Source of the DNA: Marinitoga lauensis | GTDB lineage: Bacteria > Thermotogota > Thermotogae > Petrotogales > Petrotogaceae | Reading direction: 5' to 3' | Assembly (NCBI RefSeq): GCF_004135675.1 | Contig: NZ_QHLX01000006.1 | Coordinates: 124,001 to 188,000, forward strand | Length of the DNA: 64,000 bases | Shown: in pieces, positions 56,691 through 64,000 of the stretch | How the letters are laid out: each line of letters opens with the position of its first letter | How positions within the stretch are numbered: position 1 is the first letter of the stretch | Notes under the pieces: generated by a model | Told to the model about the DNA's origin: nothing | Database searches by the model: none | Seen by the model: only the letters and a program-made list of their open reading frames with translations | Made by a program: the position numbers and the translations under genes

Positions 56691-57938
56691 TTATCCTCCT
56701 ACATCAGGAATCGTCAATTTCTCAAATGGATTTTCTTTAAAAAGAAGATACTTTTTTTCTCTACTAAATCCATCTATAAACTCCGGGAAAAATGTCATGT
56801 TATATATAATATATTTCAAAGGTATTCCAAAATTACTTAATATCTTTGCATCTCTAAACCAATCAGGTGTTTCAACTGGAGCATCTGAAGAGAAAAACAT
56901 TGGAATTTTATTATTATATATATCTTTAAATCTATAGGCTAATTTTGTTCTTTCATCCAAACGCTCTTTTAACATTTCCTTATCGGATTCAACAAATTGT
57001 GGTTGCATATCAAGAATTAATTTATGTTTTTTTATAATCTCTAATTGCTCATCGTGTAAAAGAGAAGCATGAATAATTCTGTGATATTTAGACGGTTTTA
57101 ACTCATTAAATATTTCCAATATTATATCAACAGCTTTATCTCCAATAGCATGCATGCATAAATGAAGAGCATTATTTTCACAAAATTCTAATACCTTTTT
57201 TAATTCTTCTTTTTTCCAAACCAAATAACCATTATTATCACCATCATTATATTTTTCTCTTAAATATGCTGTTTTTCCTCCAAAAGACCCATCAATATAT
57301 ACTTTTACTGCTTTAAAAATATTAAAATATCCTTTATTATAATAATCGATCAATTCATTATAATTATTTATAGCAACCTTTTCAAAAACTTTTAAATAAT
57401 CATCAAAAGGTAAATCATTTTTGTTTATACCGTGTAAATCATCAGAATGAATAAAACCATATCCTTTATTTAATAAATATTCTTTTGCTTTTAAATATGC
57501 ACCTTTTACATCAGAATAAAAACCATATATTTCATGAAATTTTTCCAGTGCTTTTTCTTTAATTATCTTTTTCTTAAAATCTATATATTCACTATCTACC
57601 TCTTTTGCGAGTTTTTCTAAAATGACAGAATTTACAATAGCTATATGGCCACATCTCCTTATTAATATTATAGGTATATTTTTAGAAAATTTATCCAGAT
57701 CTATATCTAATTCACTCCATCCTCTTAAAACAATTTTTTCTGCATTATCCTTCAATTTATTCTTTATTATTCTTTTTATATCTTCTTTTTCTAAATTTTC
57801 CAGATCAGGATTTAATAATTTTTCACCAAAGCCCAAAATATGCATATGTGTATCTGTTATCAATGGTGTGATATACTTATTTATGTTATGTTTTGTATTT
57901 TTATATATAAATTCACCTTTCCTGGTTAAATAATACAT
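56691..57938 (-). CDS. Amidohydrolase family protein (YtcJ-like)
   Basis: Intact 415-residue metal-dependent hydrolase. Motifs: ITDTHMHILGFGE (first two His), ILIRRCGHIAIVNS, AVKVYIDGSFGGKTA with the metal-bridging Lys region, CMHAIGDKAVDII and FSSDAPVETPDWF with the catalytic Asp. The YtcJ subgroup has unknown amide or imide substrates. Short for the subgroup (about 530), lacking part of the usual beta-domain. It is first in an operon with the membrane GGDEF protein. Confidence 0.83.
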   Translation of the reverse strand: MYYLTRKGEFIYKNTKHNINKYITPLITDTHMHILGFGEKLLNPDLENLEKEDIKRIIKNKLKDNAEKIVLRGWSELDIDLDKFSKNIPIILIRRCGHIAIVNSVILEKLAKEVDSEYIDFKKKIIKEKALEKFHEIYGFYSDVKGAYLKAKEYLLNKGYGFIHSDDLHGINKNDLPFDDYLKVFEKVAINNYNELIDYYNKGYFNIFKAVKVYIDGSFGGKTAYLREKYNDGDNNGYLVWKKEELKKVLEFCENNALHLCMHAIGDKAVDIILEIFNELKPSKYHRIIHASLLHDEQLEIIKKHKLILDMQPQFVESDKEMLKERLDERTKLAYRFKDIYNNKIPMFFSSDAPVETPDWFRDAKILSNFGIPLKYIIYNMTFFPEFIDGFSREKKYLLFKENPFEKLTIPDVGG

Positions 57939-58093
57939 CTTCTCACCTCTTTAATTTTTATTAATTTATTATTAATAAAATAATAATCTTTCACACTTTT
58001 ATTATATCATATTTTGTAATACTTTTTTCTCACTATTTAAATTTTCTTGAAAGAAAATTATTATATTAGAGGAATATTATATAAACTGTTCTT

Positions 58094-58115
58094 TATATAA
58101 AAATATTTTTATATA
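58094..58115. promoter_or_regulatory. Perfect 22-bp palindrome, probable ArsR-type operator
   Basis: Fully symmetrical AT-only palindrome (TATATAAAAAT and its complement) seven bases upstream of an ArsR-family gene. Its position in the leader fits autoregulation by that repressor, which then releases the permease gene as well. Confidence 0.5.
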
Positions 58116-58121
58116 AAAGGG

Positions 58122-58426
58122 GTGATAATATCTCTGAAAAAGATATTGAAAAATTAGCTAATATTTTTGCTTTATTAGGATCTCCTATTCGCATTAAAAT
58201 TTTATCTTTACTGTCAGAAAGACCTTATTGTGTAAATCATATTTCAAAAAGCTTGAACATTTCTCAACCATTAGCTTCACAACATCTAAAATTATTAAAA
58301 GAAAATGGTTTTGTTGTTTGTGAAAGGGATGCACAAAAGATTAGATATAAAATCTCTTCTGAAGAAGTAAAAAAATTTCTCAATAAACTAATTTCTGAAA
58401 CTAAAAATCTCGAGGTGATAAGATGA
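58122..58426 (+). CDS. ArsR-family metal-responsive repressor
   Basis: About 101 residues if the GTG at 58122 is the start and one base near 58134 is missing. In the given frame no ATG, GTG or TTG lies near the N-terminus. The winged helix is clear: LANIFALLGSPIRIKILSLL, then CVNHISKSLNISQPLASQHLKLLKENGFV and a wing ERDAQKIRYKI. Single Cys residues (YCVNH) could bind metal. The stop overlaps the start of the downstream permease gene (ATGA), so both are co-translated. A 22-bp palindrome lies directly upstream. Confidence 0.78.
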
Positions 58427-59697
58427 CAATCAATGCAATTTTAGTATTAATAATCGTTGCAGCCGCTTATTTGTATATCATTTTTGGAAAGAAAAGCAAA
58501 CCTGTAGTAGTTTTTAGCTTAGCATTGTTGATTTCTGCTTTAAGATTAGTAGAAGGATTAGATACAGAAAATTTTAGTCATGTTGTTGATGTTGACACTC
58601 TCGGATTATTAACTGGAATGATGATGATTGTTGCTTTTTTAAGTAAGTCTGGATTTTTTGAATATTTTTCAATAAAGATAATAAAACTTGGCGGAAAACG
58701 CTTTTTTTTAACTGTAACAATGTTAATGGTCATCGTCGCTCTAACCTCTGCATTTTTAGATAATGTTGTAACTATTCTGGTGATGGCACCTATGATTTTT
58801 TTAATCTCAGATATGCTTGAAATTAGTCCTATACCTTTAATTTCTTTAACTATTTTAATGGATAACATCGGTGGAGCTGCAACTTTAATTGGTAGTCCTT
58901 TAAACCTTGTTATTGGTTCTATAAGCGGGTATTCTTTTAATGATTTCATTACCAAGATGGGACCTGTTGCTATTTTTGCTTTTATAGGTGTATTGATATA
59001 TTTCAAAAAGCATTTAACCATAGATGAAAAAGCTTTGAAGAATATAGAAAAACTGAAAGAAATGAATGAAAATAAAGCTATTACTGATAAAAAAATGATG
59101 ATATATTCATTAATAGATTTTATAATAGTTATAATTCTTTTCATATTGCATTCATCACTTCATGTGGAATTAGCTGTAGTTGCACTATTAGGTGGGTCTA
59201 TTCTTGTATTTAAATTTGCTCACGGATATGAAGATATCGCCAAAGACATTGATTGGGATATGCTATTTTTCTTTGCAGGGTTGTATATGACTTCTTATGC
59301 ATTAGAAGAAGTAGGATTTACAGAAAAAATCGCACATATGTTTATACCTCTCGAAGGAAACTTGTTATTATTATTAGGTATATTTTATTTAATATCTATA
59401 ATAACAATACCTATATTAAACAATGTTCCTTCAGCTCTGATATTAGCACCTGTTATTAAAATATTGGTTGGACAAGGGATAAATCCTGTATTATGGTGGA
59501 CTTTTGCTATTGGTGCTAACTTCGCTACAAGTTTAACACCTCTTGGCGCAGTTCAAAACATTGTTGCAGTAAATTACCTTGAAAAAAACCTTGGAAGAAA
59601 ATTCGGATTTGTCGAATATATGAGATGGAAGATAGTCCCAGTTCTAATCTCGCTCATTATAGGTGCATTATACATTGGGTACTTGCTATATGTTTAA
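58423..59697 (+). CDS. ArsB/NhaD-superfamily ion permease
   Basis: Intact 424-residue membrane protein with about 11-12 helices in two repeats. Family blocks: GLLTGMMMIVAFLSKSGFFEY, SAFLDNVVTILVMAPM, GGAATLIGSPLNLVIG in the first half; PILNNVPSALILAPV and SLTPLGAVQNIVAV in the second half. These are typical of the ion transporter superfamily (ArsB, NhaD, P protein). Being encoded directly after an ArsR repressor points to arsenite or another metal oxyanion as substrate. The true Acr3 lies 2 kb away, so the roles may be distinct. Confidence 0.85.
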   Translation: MTINAILVLIIVAAAYLYIIFGKKSKPVVVFSLALLISALRLVEGLDTENFSHVVDVDTLGLLTGMMMIVAFLSKSGFFEYFSIKIIKLGGKRFFLTVTMLMVIVALTSAFLDNVVTILVMAPMIFLISDMLEISPIPLISLTILMDNIGGAATLIGSPLNLVIGSISGYSFNDFITKMGPVAIFAFIGVLIYFKKHLTIDEKALKNIEKLKEMNENKAITDKKMMIYSLIDFIIVIILFILHSSLHVELAVVALLGGSILVFKFAHGYEDIAKDIDWDMLFFFAGLYMTSYALEEVGFTEKIAHMFIPLEGNLLLLLGIFYLISIITIPILNNVPSALILAPVIKILVGQGINPVLWWTFAIGANFATSLTPLGAVQNIVAVNYLEKNLGRKFGFVEYMRWKIVPVLISLIIGALYIGYLLYV

Positions 59698-59699
59698 TA

Positions 59700-59722
59700 A
59701 AAACGGCTCAGCGAGCCGTTTT
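59700..59722 (+). terminator. Terminator after the permease gene
   Basis: Stem AAAACGGCTC / GAGCCGTTTT with a 3-base loop right after the stop codon. Confidence 0.85.
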
Positions 59723-59798
59723 ATAGGTATAATTAATCTTACAAAAAATTAAAAGCATCTATAATTGAAAATTCATAGAATGCTTTAAGGAGGCAATT

Positions 59799-60617
59799 AT
59801 GAACGAAGTTGTATTAATAACCGGAGCATCATCTGGTATGGGTAAAGAAACGGCTATTTTATTAAAAGAAAATGGATATATTGTATATGGCGCCGCTAGA
59901 AATATGGATAAAATGAAAGATTTAGAGACATACGGAATAAACATATTATATTTGGATATTACTGATGAATATTCTATTCAAAAATGTGTGGGTGAAATAT
60001 TAAAAAAAGAGGGAAAAATTGACATTTTAATTAATAATGCAGGATATGGTTCATATGGTGCAATCGAAGATGTTCCTATTGAAGAGGCTAAAAGACAATT
60101 TGAAGTAAATATATTTGGATTAGCAAGAATAACTCAATTAGTTTTACCAAATATGAGAAAAAACAAAAAAGGAAAAATAATTAATATATCTTCTATAGGA
60201 GGAAAAATGTATACCCCTTTTGGTGGATGGTATCATGCAACCAAACATGCATTAGAAGGTTTTTCTGACTGTTTAAGATATGAAGTAAAAGATTTCGGTA
60301 TTGACGTAATTATAATTGAGCCAGGAGGAATAAAAACACCTTGGGGAATAATTGCAGCTGAAAACTTAAGAAAAAGGTCTTTAAACGGTCCATATGCAAA
60401 AAAAGCTAAAAAAATTGCAGATAGCATGGAAAAAATGTACTCTAAAAAAAATTTAACACATCCTAATGTTATTGCTAAAACAATATTGAAAGCTATAAAA
60501 GCTAAAAATCCTAAAACCAGATATTTGAAAGGATACATGGCTAAATCTTCTGTATTTATTAGAAATTTATTAGGCGATAAAATATTTGATAAACTTCTTG
60601 ATATTATGTATAAATAG
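59799..60617 (+). CDS. Short-chain dehydrogenase/reductase, classical
   Basis: Intact 272-residue oxidoreductase. Cofactor motif LITGASSGMGKETA, LINNAGYGSYGAIED, and the catalytic Ser in NISSIGG with YHATKHALEGFS supplying Tyr and Lys. PGGIKTPWG follows. It resembles the retinol-dehydrogenase-like and DltE-like group of SDRs with unknown substrates. AAGGAGG precedes the ATG. It is convergent with the phosphoesterase gene and shares a terminator with it. Confidence 0.88.
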   Translation: MNEVVLITGASSGMGKETAILLKENGYIVYGAARNMDKMKDLETYGINILYLDITDEYSIQKCVGEILKKEGKIDILINNAGYGSYGAIEDVPIEEAKRQFEVNIFGLARITQLVLPNMRKNKKGKIINISSIGGKMYTPFGGWYHATKHALEGFSDCLRYEVKDFGIDVIIIEPGGIKTPWGIIAAENLRKRSLNGPYAKKAKKIADSMEKMYSKKNLTHPNVIAKTILKAIKAKNPKTRYLKGYMAKSSVFIRNLLGDKIFDKLLDIMYK

Positions 60618-60636
60618 CTCCCAAACGGGAGCTATT
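60613..60636. terminator. Bidirectional terminator between SDR and phosphoesterase genes
   Basis: Stem AATAGCTCCC / GGGAGCTATT with an AAAC loop between two convergent genes; overlaps both stop codons. Confidence 0.82.
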
Positions 60637-61405
60637 ATAATTTGAATTCTATATTATCTTCATTTTTTGACTTACCCATATTAAATGTTCCACCTAAAGC
60701 TAAGACTGTTGCAAGCTCTACAGGCAATCCCACTTTAATTATCTTCTCTACAGTAGTTTTTACATCATATTTCACCTTTACAAATTCATATTCATATACT
60801 TCATTATCTATATCCAAAATTAAATATGTTGCTAAAGGTTCTCCATCTTTTGTTCTTCCAACACTACCAGGATTTAATACGGTCTTTCCATTAATATGTT
60901 TAGCCATCATTAAGTGTGTGTGTCCATTTACTATTATGTCTGCGTCTAAATTATCTGTTAATTCCTTTAATCTTTCAGAAGTAATATTGGGTTTAACATA
61001 TTCTAACAGGTGATTTAATGGGCTGCCATGAACTAATAATATTTTTACTCCTTCAATTTCTACTTCTTTTTTCATAGGTAATGATTTTAAAAATTCTTTA
61101 TTTTCTTTTGATGTATTTTTTATTGTCCAGTTGATAGATTCATCTCCAACCTCTGTTTCTCTACCAGGATTATATGCACAACCACAACTTTCTTTTTCAT
61201 ATCCTATAGCATCATCATAATTTCCCATTACACTTTCTATTTGCTTTTCTCTAATTGTATCAACTACTTCATTTGGATTAGGGCCATATCCTACCAAATC
61301 ACCTAAACAATATATCTTTTCAATACCTCTTTTTTCAATATCTTTTAATACTGCATTTAATGCTTCTATATTGCTATGAATATCTGAAATAAATGCTATT
61401 TTCAT
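60635..61405 (-). CDS. Metallophosphoesterase, YfcE/MJ0936-like
   Basis: Intact 256-residue calcineurin-type phosphodiesterase or phosphatase. Motifs: FISDIHSNIEALNAVL, YCLGDLVGYGPNP, VMGNYDDAI (His replaced in GNxD as is common in this group), LLVHGSPLN and IVNGHTHLMM, with VLNPGSVGRTKDG. No signal peptide. It lies one base downstream of the acr3 gene and may be part of the same transcript. The physiological substrate is unknown. Confidence 0.87.
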   Translation of the reverse strand: MKIAFISDIHSNIEALNAVLKDIEKRGIEKIYCLGDLVGYGPNPNEVVDTIREKQIESVMGNYDDAIGYEKESCGCAYNPGRETEVGDESINWTIKNTSKENKEFLKSLPMKKEVEIEGVKILLVHGSPLNHLLEYVKPNITSERLKELTDNLDADIIVNGHTHLMMAKHINGKTVLNPGSVGRTKDGEPLATYLILDIDNEVYEYEFVKVKYDVKTTVEKIIKVGLPVELATVLALGGTFNMGKSKNEDNIEFKL

Positions 61406-61406
61406 A

Positions 61407-62450
61407 TTATGCCTCCCAAATAAATTTATTTTTCGTTTTATTAGCTATATTCACCAGTGTTAACATTACAGGAACTTCTACTAATACCCCTACTACAGTT
61501 GCTAAAACTGCTCCAGATTCCAAACCAAATAATGATATAGCCACTGCAACTGCTAATTCGAAGAAATTACTTGCTCCTATCATTGAAGCTGGTGCAGCAA
61601 TTTCATGCGGTAATTTCCATTTATATGCCCATAGATACCCTATTGAGAATATAAAAAATGTTTGAATAATCAAAGGTACAGAAATTAATAATATATGGAA
61701 ATAATTATTTAATATTACTTCTCCCTGGAAAGAGAATAATATAATTAATGTTAATAATAATCCGATAGTAGAAACAACAGAGAACTCTTTTAGAAAAACA
61801 TTATTAAACCATTCTAACCCCTTTTTATTAATCAAATATTTTCTTGTTATAACAGCTGCAATTAATGGAATTAAAACAAAAATAATTACTGAAAATAATA
61901 ATGTATCAAAGGGAACATCAACATTTCCAACCTTTAACAAGAAAGATACTATTGGAGCAAAAGCGAATAAAATAATTAAATCATTAACAGCGACCTGTAC
62001 CAAAGTATATGCTGGATCGCCATCACTTAAATAACTCCATACAAACACCATAGCTGTACATGGCGCAGCACCTAACAATACTGCTCCTGCTATATATTCA
62101 CTTGCTAATCCTGGAGTAATAAATGCTGCAAAAATATATTTAAAAAATACCCAGGCAAAAAAATACATCGTAAAAGGTTTAATTATCCAATTTACTGTAA
62201 GAGTAATTATTAAACCCTTAGGATTTCTTCCAACATTTTTTATACTGGAAAAATCAATTTTTAACATCATTGGAAATATCATTAACCATATTAGAATTGC
62301 AACTGGTATAGATACATTTGCATATTCCCATTTACTTAATGTTTCAGGAAAAGCTGGAAAAAAATTCCCTATTAATACACCTAAAATTATACACAAACCT
62401 ACCCAAAGAGTTAAATATTTTTCAAAAAAACTTATCTTTTTTTCGGTCAT
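61407..62450 (-). CDS. acr3: Arsenite efflux pump, Acr3 family
   Basis: Intact 347-residue membrane protein with about 10 helices. The signature GAAPCTAMVFVWSYLSDGD includes the essential Cys of Acr3. The N-terminus SFFEKYLTLWVGLCIILG and the block GASNFFELAVAVAISLFG also match. It exports arsenite using the proton motive force. The gene follows arsR by four bases, forming an arsR-acr3 operon. No arsenate reductase gene is visible here. Confidence 0.93.
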   Translation of the reverse strand: MTEKKISFFEKYLTLWVGLCIILGVLIGNFFPAFPETLSKWEYANVSIPVAILIWLMIFPMMLKIDFSSIKNVGRNPKGLIITLTVNWIIKPFTMYFFAWVFFKYIFAAFITPGLASEYIAGAVLLGAAPCTAMVFVWSYLSDGDPAYTLVQVAVNDLIILFAFAPIVSFLLKVGNVDVPFDTLLFSVIIFVLIPLIAAVITRKYLINKKGLEWFNNVFLKEFSVVSTIGLLLTLIILFSFQGEVILNNYFHILLISVPLIIQTFFIFSIGYLWAYKWKLPHEIAAPASMIGASNFFELAVAVAISLFGLESGAVLATVVGVLVEVPVMLTLVNIANKTKNKFIWEA

Positions 62451-62454
62451 TTTT

Positions 62455-62805
62455 TCACCCCTTTTTTATATGACATTTTTTTGGCAATTGTTCATGAATT
62501 TTAAGCTTTTTTAAATCACTTTTAAAAGGTTCAACTTCTTTTATCTCTTTTAATAATTCAAAAATAAACTCATGATTTTTTAATATTTCCTCATTCAAAG
62601 AATAATATGTCCAATATGATTCTTTTCTACTTTTAACAATATCCAATAATGCTAATTTCTTTAAATGCTTAGAAGTATTAGCTTGAGATATTTCCAACAC
62701 ATCTTCTATATCACAATTACAATATTCTCCCTGATTCAAGATATTTATTATCCTTAAACGTGTCTCATCCGAAAAAGCTTTAAGCAATTCGATAAACTTA
62801 TTCAT
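62455..62805 (-). CDS. arsR: ArsR arsenical-responsive repressor
   Basis: Intact 116-residue winged-helix repressor. Helix and metal site: AFSDETRLRIINILNQGEYCNCDIEDVL, with the paired Cys (CNC) that bind As(III) at the start of the recognition region. Recognition helix ISQANTSKHLKKLALLDIV; C-terminal CHIKKG. GGAAGGGGG precedes the ATG at 62805. It controls the downstream acr3 gene. A 32-bp near-perfect inverted repeat sits in its own promoter region. Confidence 0.92.
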   Translation of the reverse strand: MNKFIELLKAFSDETRLRIINILNQGEYCNCDIEDVLEISQANTSKHLKKLALLDIVKSRKESYWTYYSLNEEILKNHEFIFELLKEIKEVEPFKSDLKKLKIHEQLPKKCHIKKG

Positions 62806-62820
62806 AATACCCCCTTCCAC

Positions 62821-62852
62821 ATAACTATATAACTATATGGTTATATGGTTAT
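62821..62852. promoter_or_regulatory. ArsR operator: 32-bp near-perfect inverted repeat
   Basis: Two half-sites ATAACTATAT / ATATGGTTAT around a central copy of the same motif, with only four mismatched positions over 32 bases. Located 16 bases upstream of the arsR start. The size and position fit an autoregulatory ArsR operator. Confidence 0.6.
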
Positions 62853-62984
62853 ACAATCATTGTAGTTATACCGATATAATATTAAGATAAAGTTAAAAAA
62901 CAATTAAGAATTATGTGGTGTTCTAAAATCATTTATTTAAGATGATTTTAAACAACAATTTTTTTCATCTTTTTTATTTTTGAG

Positions 62985-63013
62985 TTGACTTTTTATTTTT
63001 TTAGGTATATAAT
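62985..63013 (+). promoter_or_regulatory. Sigma-70-type promoter of the SPW-repeat gene
   Basis: TTGACT at 62985-62990 and TATAAT at 63008-63013 with a 17-base spacer, giving a leader of about 85 bases before the gene. Confidence 0.75.
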
Positions 63014-63103
63014 ATTTGTAGATGGTCATATCGGCAGTTGTTCATATGTTAGTATGATGATATATCGATGTTTCTTAAAAAATTTTTTATGGAGGTGTTT
63101 ATT

Positions 63104-63462
63104 ATGACATGGAAAGGTTGGACAGTTTTAATTTTTGCAGTTTGGCTAATTATTGCAGCATTCATTCCTGGTGTTGTAGGTTCATCAAGTGCTAATTTAA
63201 CAAATTTTTTAATCTCAGGTATTGTATTTATAGCAGCGGGATTACCAATGCTTAAAAATGCTAATAAAACAGCTGCATGGATAATATTAATTTCTGGTGT
63301 ATGGCTACTTATTTCCGCTTTTATCCGGGAGTTACTGGTTCAAAAGCTGGAGCAATGACAAATGATCTATTATTTGGTATTTTAGCAGCAATATTTGCTT
63401 TCTTTGATAGAAAAACTTCTCCTGAAGTGTTCTTTGAACAGGATAACCGAAACAATCAATGA
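63104..63462 (+). CDS. SPW-repeat membrane protein
   Basis: About 119 residues after restoring one C near 63327, with four hydrophobic helices. Two copies of the repeat are seen: WKGWTVLIFAVWLIIAAFIPG and AAWIILISGVWLLISAFIPG, each ending in a Pro-Gly turn. The family is of unknown function in bacteria and archaea. AGGTG-type sites precede the ATG at 63104 (GGAGGTG). It has its own promoter and is followed 60 bases later by an ArsR-family gene, so the pair may be one unit. Confidence 0.8.
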
Positions 63463-63522
63463 CTTCTATTTACTAACCCTGTATTCTGTACAGGGTTTAA
63501 TTTCAAAAAAGAAGGTGAGAAT

Positions 63523-63818
63523 TTGGAACTTTCAATAAATAATCCTGAAATTTATGATATAGCTTCTGTTTTTTATATTTTTTCTGATCCTACCAGATTA
63601 AAAATCATGATTGCTTTACTTGATGGTGAGAAAAATGTAAAATCTATTTGTGAATCTTTAAATATTAAGCAATCCACGTGTTCACATCAATTAAAAATAT
63701 TAAAACAGTTTAAATTTGTTGGAACAAGACGAAAAGGACAAAAAAATTTTACTATGTTATTAATAACTATATTAAAAATTTTTTGTTTCTTGGACATTCA
63801 CTGGTTTCTCGTCTTTAA
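63523..63818 (+). CDS. ArsR-family regulator downstream of the SPW gene
   Basis: About 98 residues after restoring one T near 63748. Winged-helix core: ASVFYIFSDPTRLKIMIALLDG, then the recognition helix INIKQSTCSHQLKILKQFKFVGTRRKGQK (written in parts: STCSHQLKILK, FVGTRRKGQ). It ends FLFLGHSLVSRL. The start is TTG with GAAGGTGAG upstream. Cys in SICESL and STCSH may bind metal. It likely controls the SPW gene or itself. A strong terminator follows. Confidence 0.8.
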
Positions 63819-63819
63819 A

Positions 63820-63858
63820 AAAATAGTCCCCATATCATAATGATATGGGGACTATTTT
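63820..63858. terminator. Bidirectional terminator between the ArsR and OsmC-like genes
   Basis: Eighteen-base perfect stem AAAATAGTCCCCATATCA and its complement with a TAA loop, between convergent genes. Confidence 0.88.
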
Positions 63859-63861
63859 TTA

Positions 63862-64000
63862 TTATTCTATTTTACCTACTATTTCTACAGAATCTTTTAA
63901 AGTGTTATAAGTTGTACTTTTTCTTTCAGCCTTATTTTTTATTTCTTCCAAATTTAATCCTTCCAAATTTCCATCAACTTTGATATAGTATTCGATTTTA
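63862..64000 (-). CDS. OsmC-like family protein, C-terminal part (5' end outside window)
   Basis: The last 45 residues of a leftward gene: KIEYYIKVDGNLEGLNLEEI, then KNKAERKSTTYNTLKDS and VEIVGKIE before the stop. Spacing and hydrophobic pattern match the C-terminal part of OsmC/YhfA-type proteins (AeryCPVYNTLk.gveV). The position of the redox Cys-Pro in that motif is Ser-Thr here, so peroxidase activity is doubtful. Assignment rests on this short segment only. Confidence 0.5.
   Translation of the reverse strand, partial: KIEYYIKVDGNLEGLNLEEIKNKAERKSTTYNTLKDSVEIVGKIE

Noticed and set aside
58578..59144. A minus-strand frame of about 188 codons opposite the ArsB/NhaD-like permease
   Set aside because: It mirrors the membrane protein's codon pattern and has no ribosome site or recognisable motif.

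Overview
This is a very AT-rich bacterial window with strong GGAGG-type ribosome binding sites, compact operons and many UUCG/GC-rich stem terminators. The gene content (pyruvate phosphate dikinase, formate-THF ligase with FolD, GH13 amylase, M3B oligoendopeptidase F, Acr3, several GGDEF proteins, an extracytoplasmic alpha-2-macroglobulin, chemosensory proteins) suggests a fermentative, possibly thermophilic member of the Thermotogota, most like the Marinitoga/Petrotoga group. That placement is inferred from gene content and base composition, not from a marker gene.

A property of the sequence dominates the annotation: about 33 genes are interrupted by roughly 50 apparent single-base losses, always net minus one. 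Where the original reading can be inferred they mostly lie in short homopolymers. Housekeeping genes (ppdK, gpsA, folD, pgm, pepF) are hit as often as accessory ones, so I read these as sequencing or consensus errors. Affected genes are given as one CDS spanning the breaks, with lengths after restoring the missing bases.

Layout. 1-5150: a divergent chemosensory operon (cheR, tandem CheW-like, CheA with a fused receiver, receiver-less CheB, MCP with a degenerate tip). 5165-7638: one-carbon folate genes fhs and folD. 7639-9798: a structured intergenic block, a two-gene chromate transporter and deoD. 9896-13801: two paralogous PAS/GAF/GGDEF cyclases, then an alpha-2-macroglobulin, a small HExxH protein and a DUF1175/YfaT-like lipoprotein (13755-19059). 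19081-23586: ABC-F ATPase, GH13 glycosidase, STAS protein and glutaredoxin-like protein. 23618-31074: glnA, an MFS carrier, an Ig-like lipoprotein, a solute-binding protein, MazG-like, a metallophosphoesterase and gpsA. 31106-36082: ppdK and a canonical MCP. 36415-37715: an Orc1/Cdc6-like AAA+ ATPase gene bracketed by a near-identical 52-bp repeat, next to a cytoplasmic BMP-family protein with a ParB-like N-terminus. 39667-46578: metallophosphoesterase, pepF, an iron(III)-type ABC transporter and an SDR. 46672-53053: an accessory island with Abi/HEPN protein, small antitoxin-like protein, KTSC protein plus AAA ATPase, AAA/PD-(D/E)XK protein and a decayed copy of its 5' end. 53128-57938: phosphohexomutase, an easily missed MoaD/ThiS-like protein, a membrane GGDEF protein and an amidohydrolase. 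58094-64000: metal and arsenic genes (ArsR with ArsB/NhaD-like permease; ArsR with Acr3; SPW-repeat protein with a third ArsR), an SDR, a phosphoesterase and the end of an OsmC-like gene.

The best candidates for something undescribed are the repeat-bracketed Orc1/Cdc6-like gene, the KTSC plus ATPase pair in the island, and the chemosensory operon in which the receiver domain has moved from CheB to CheA.
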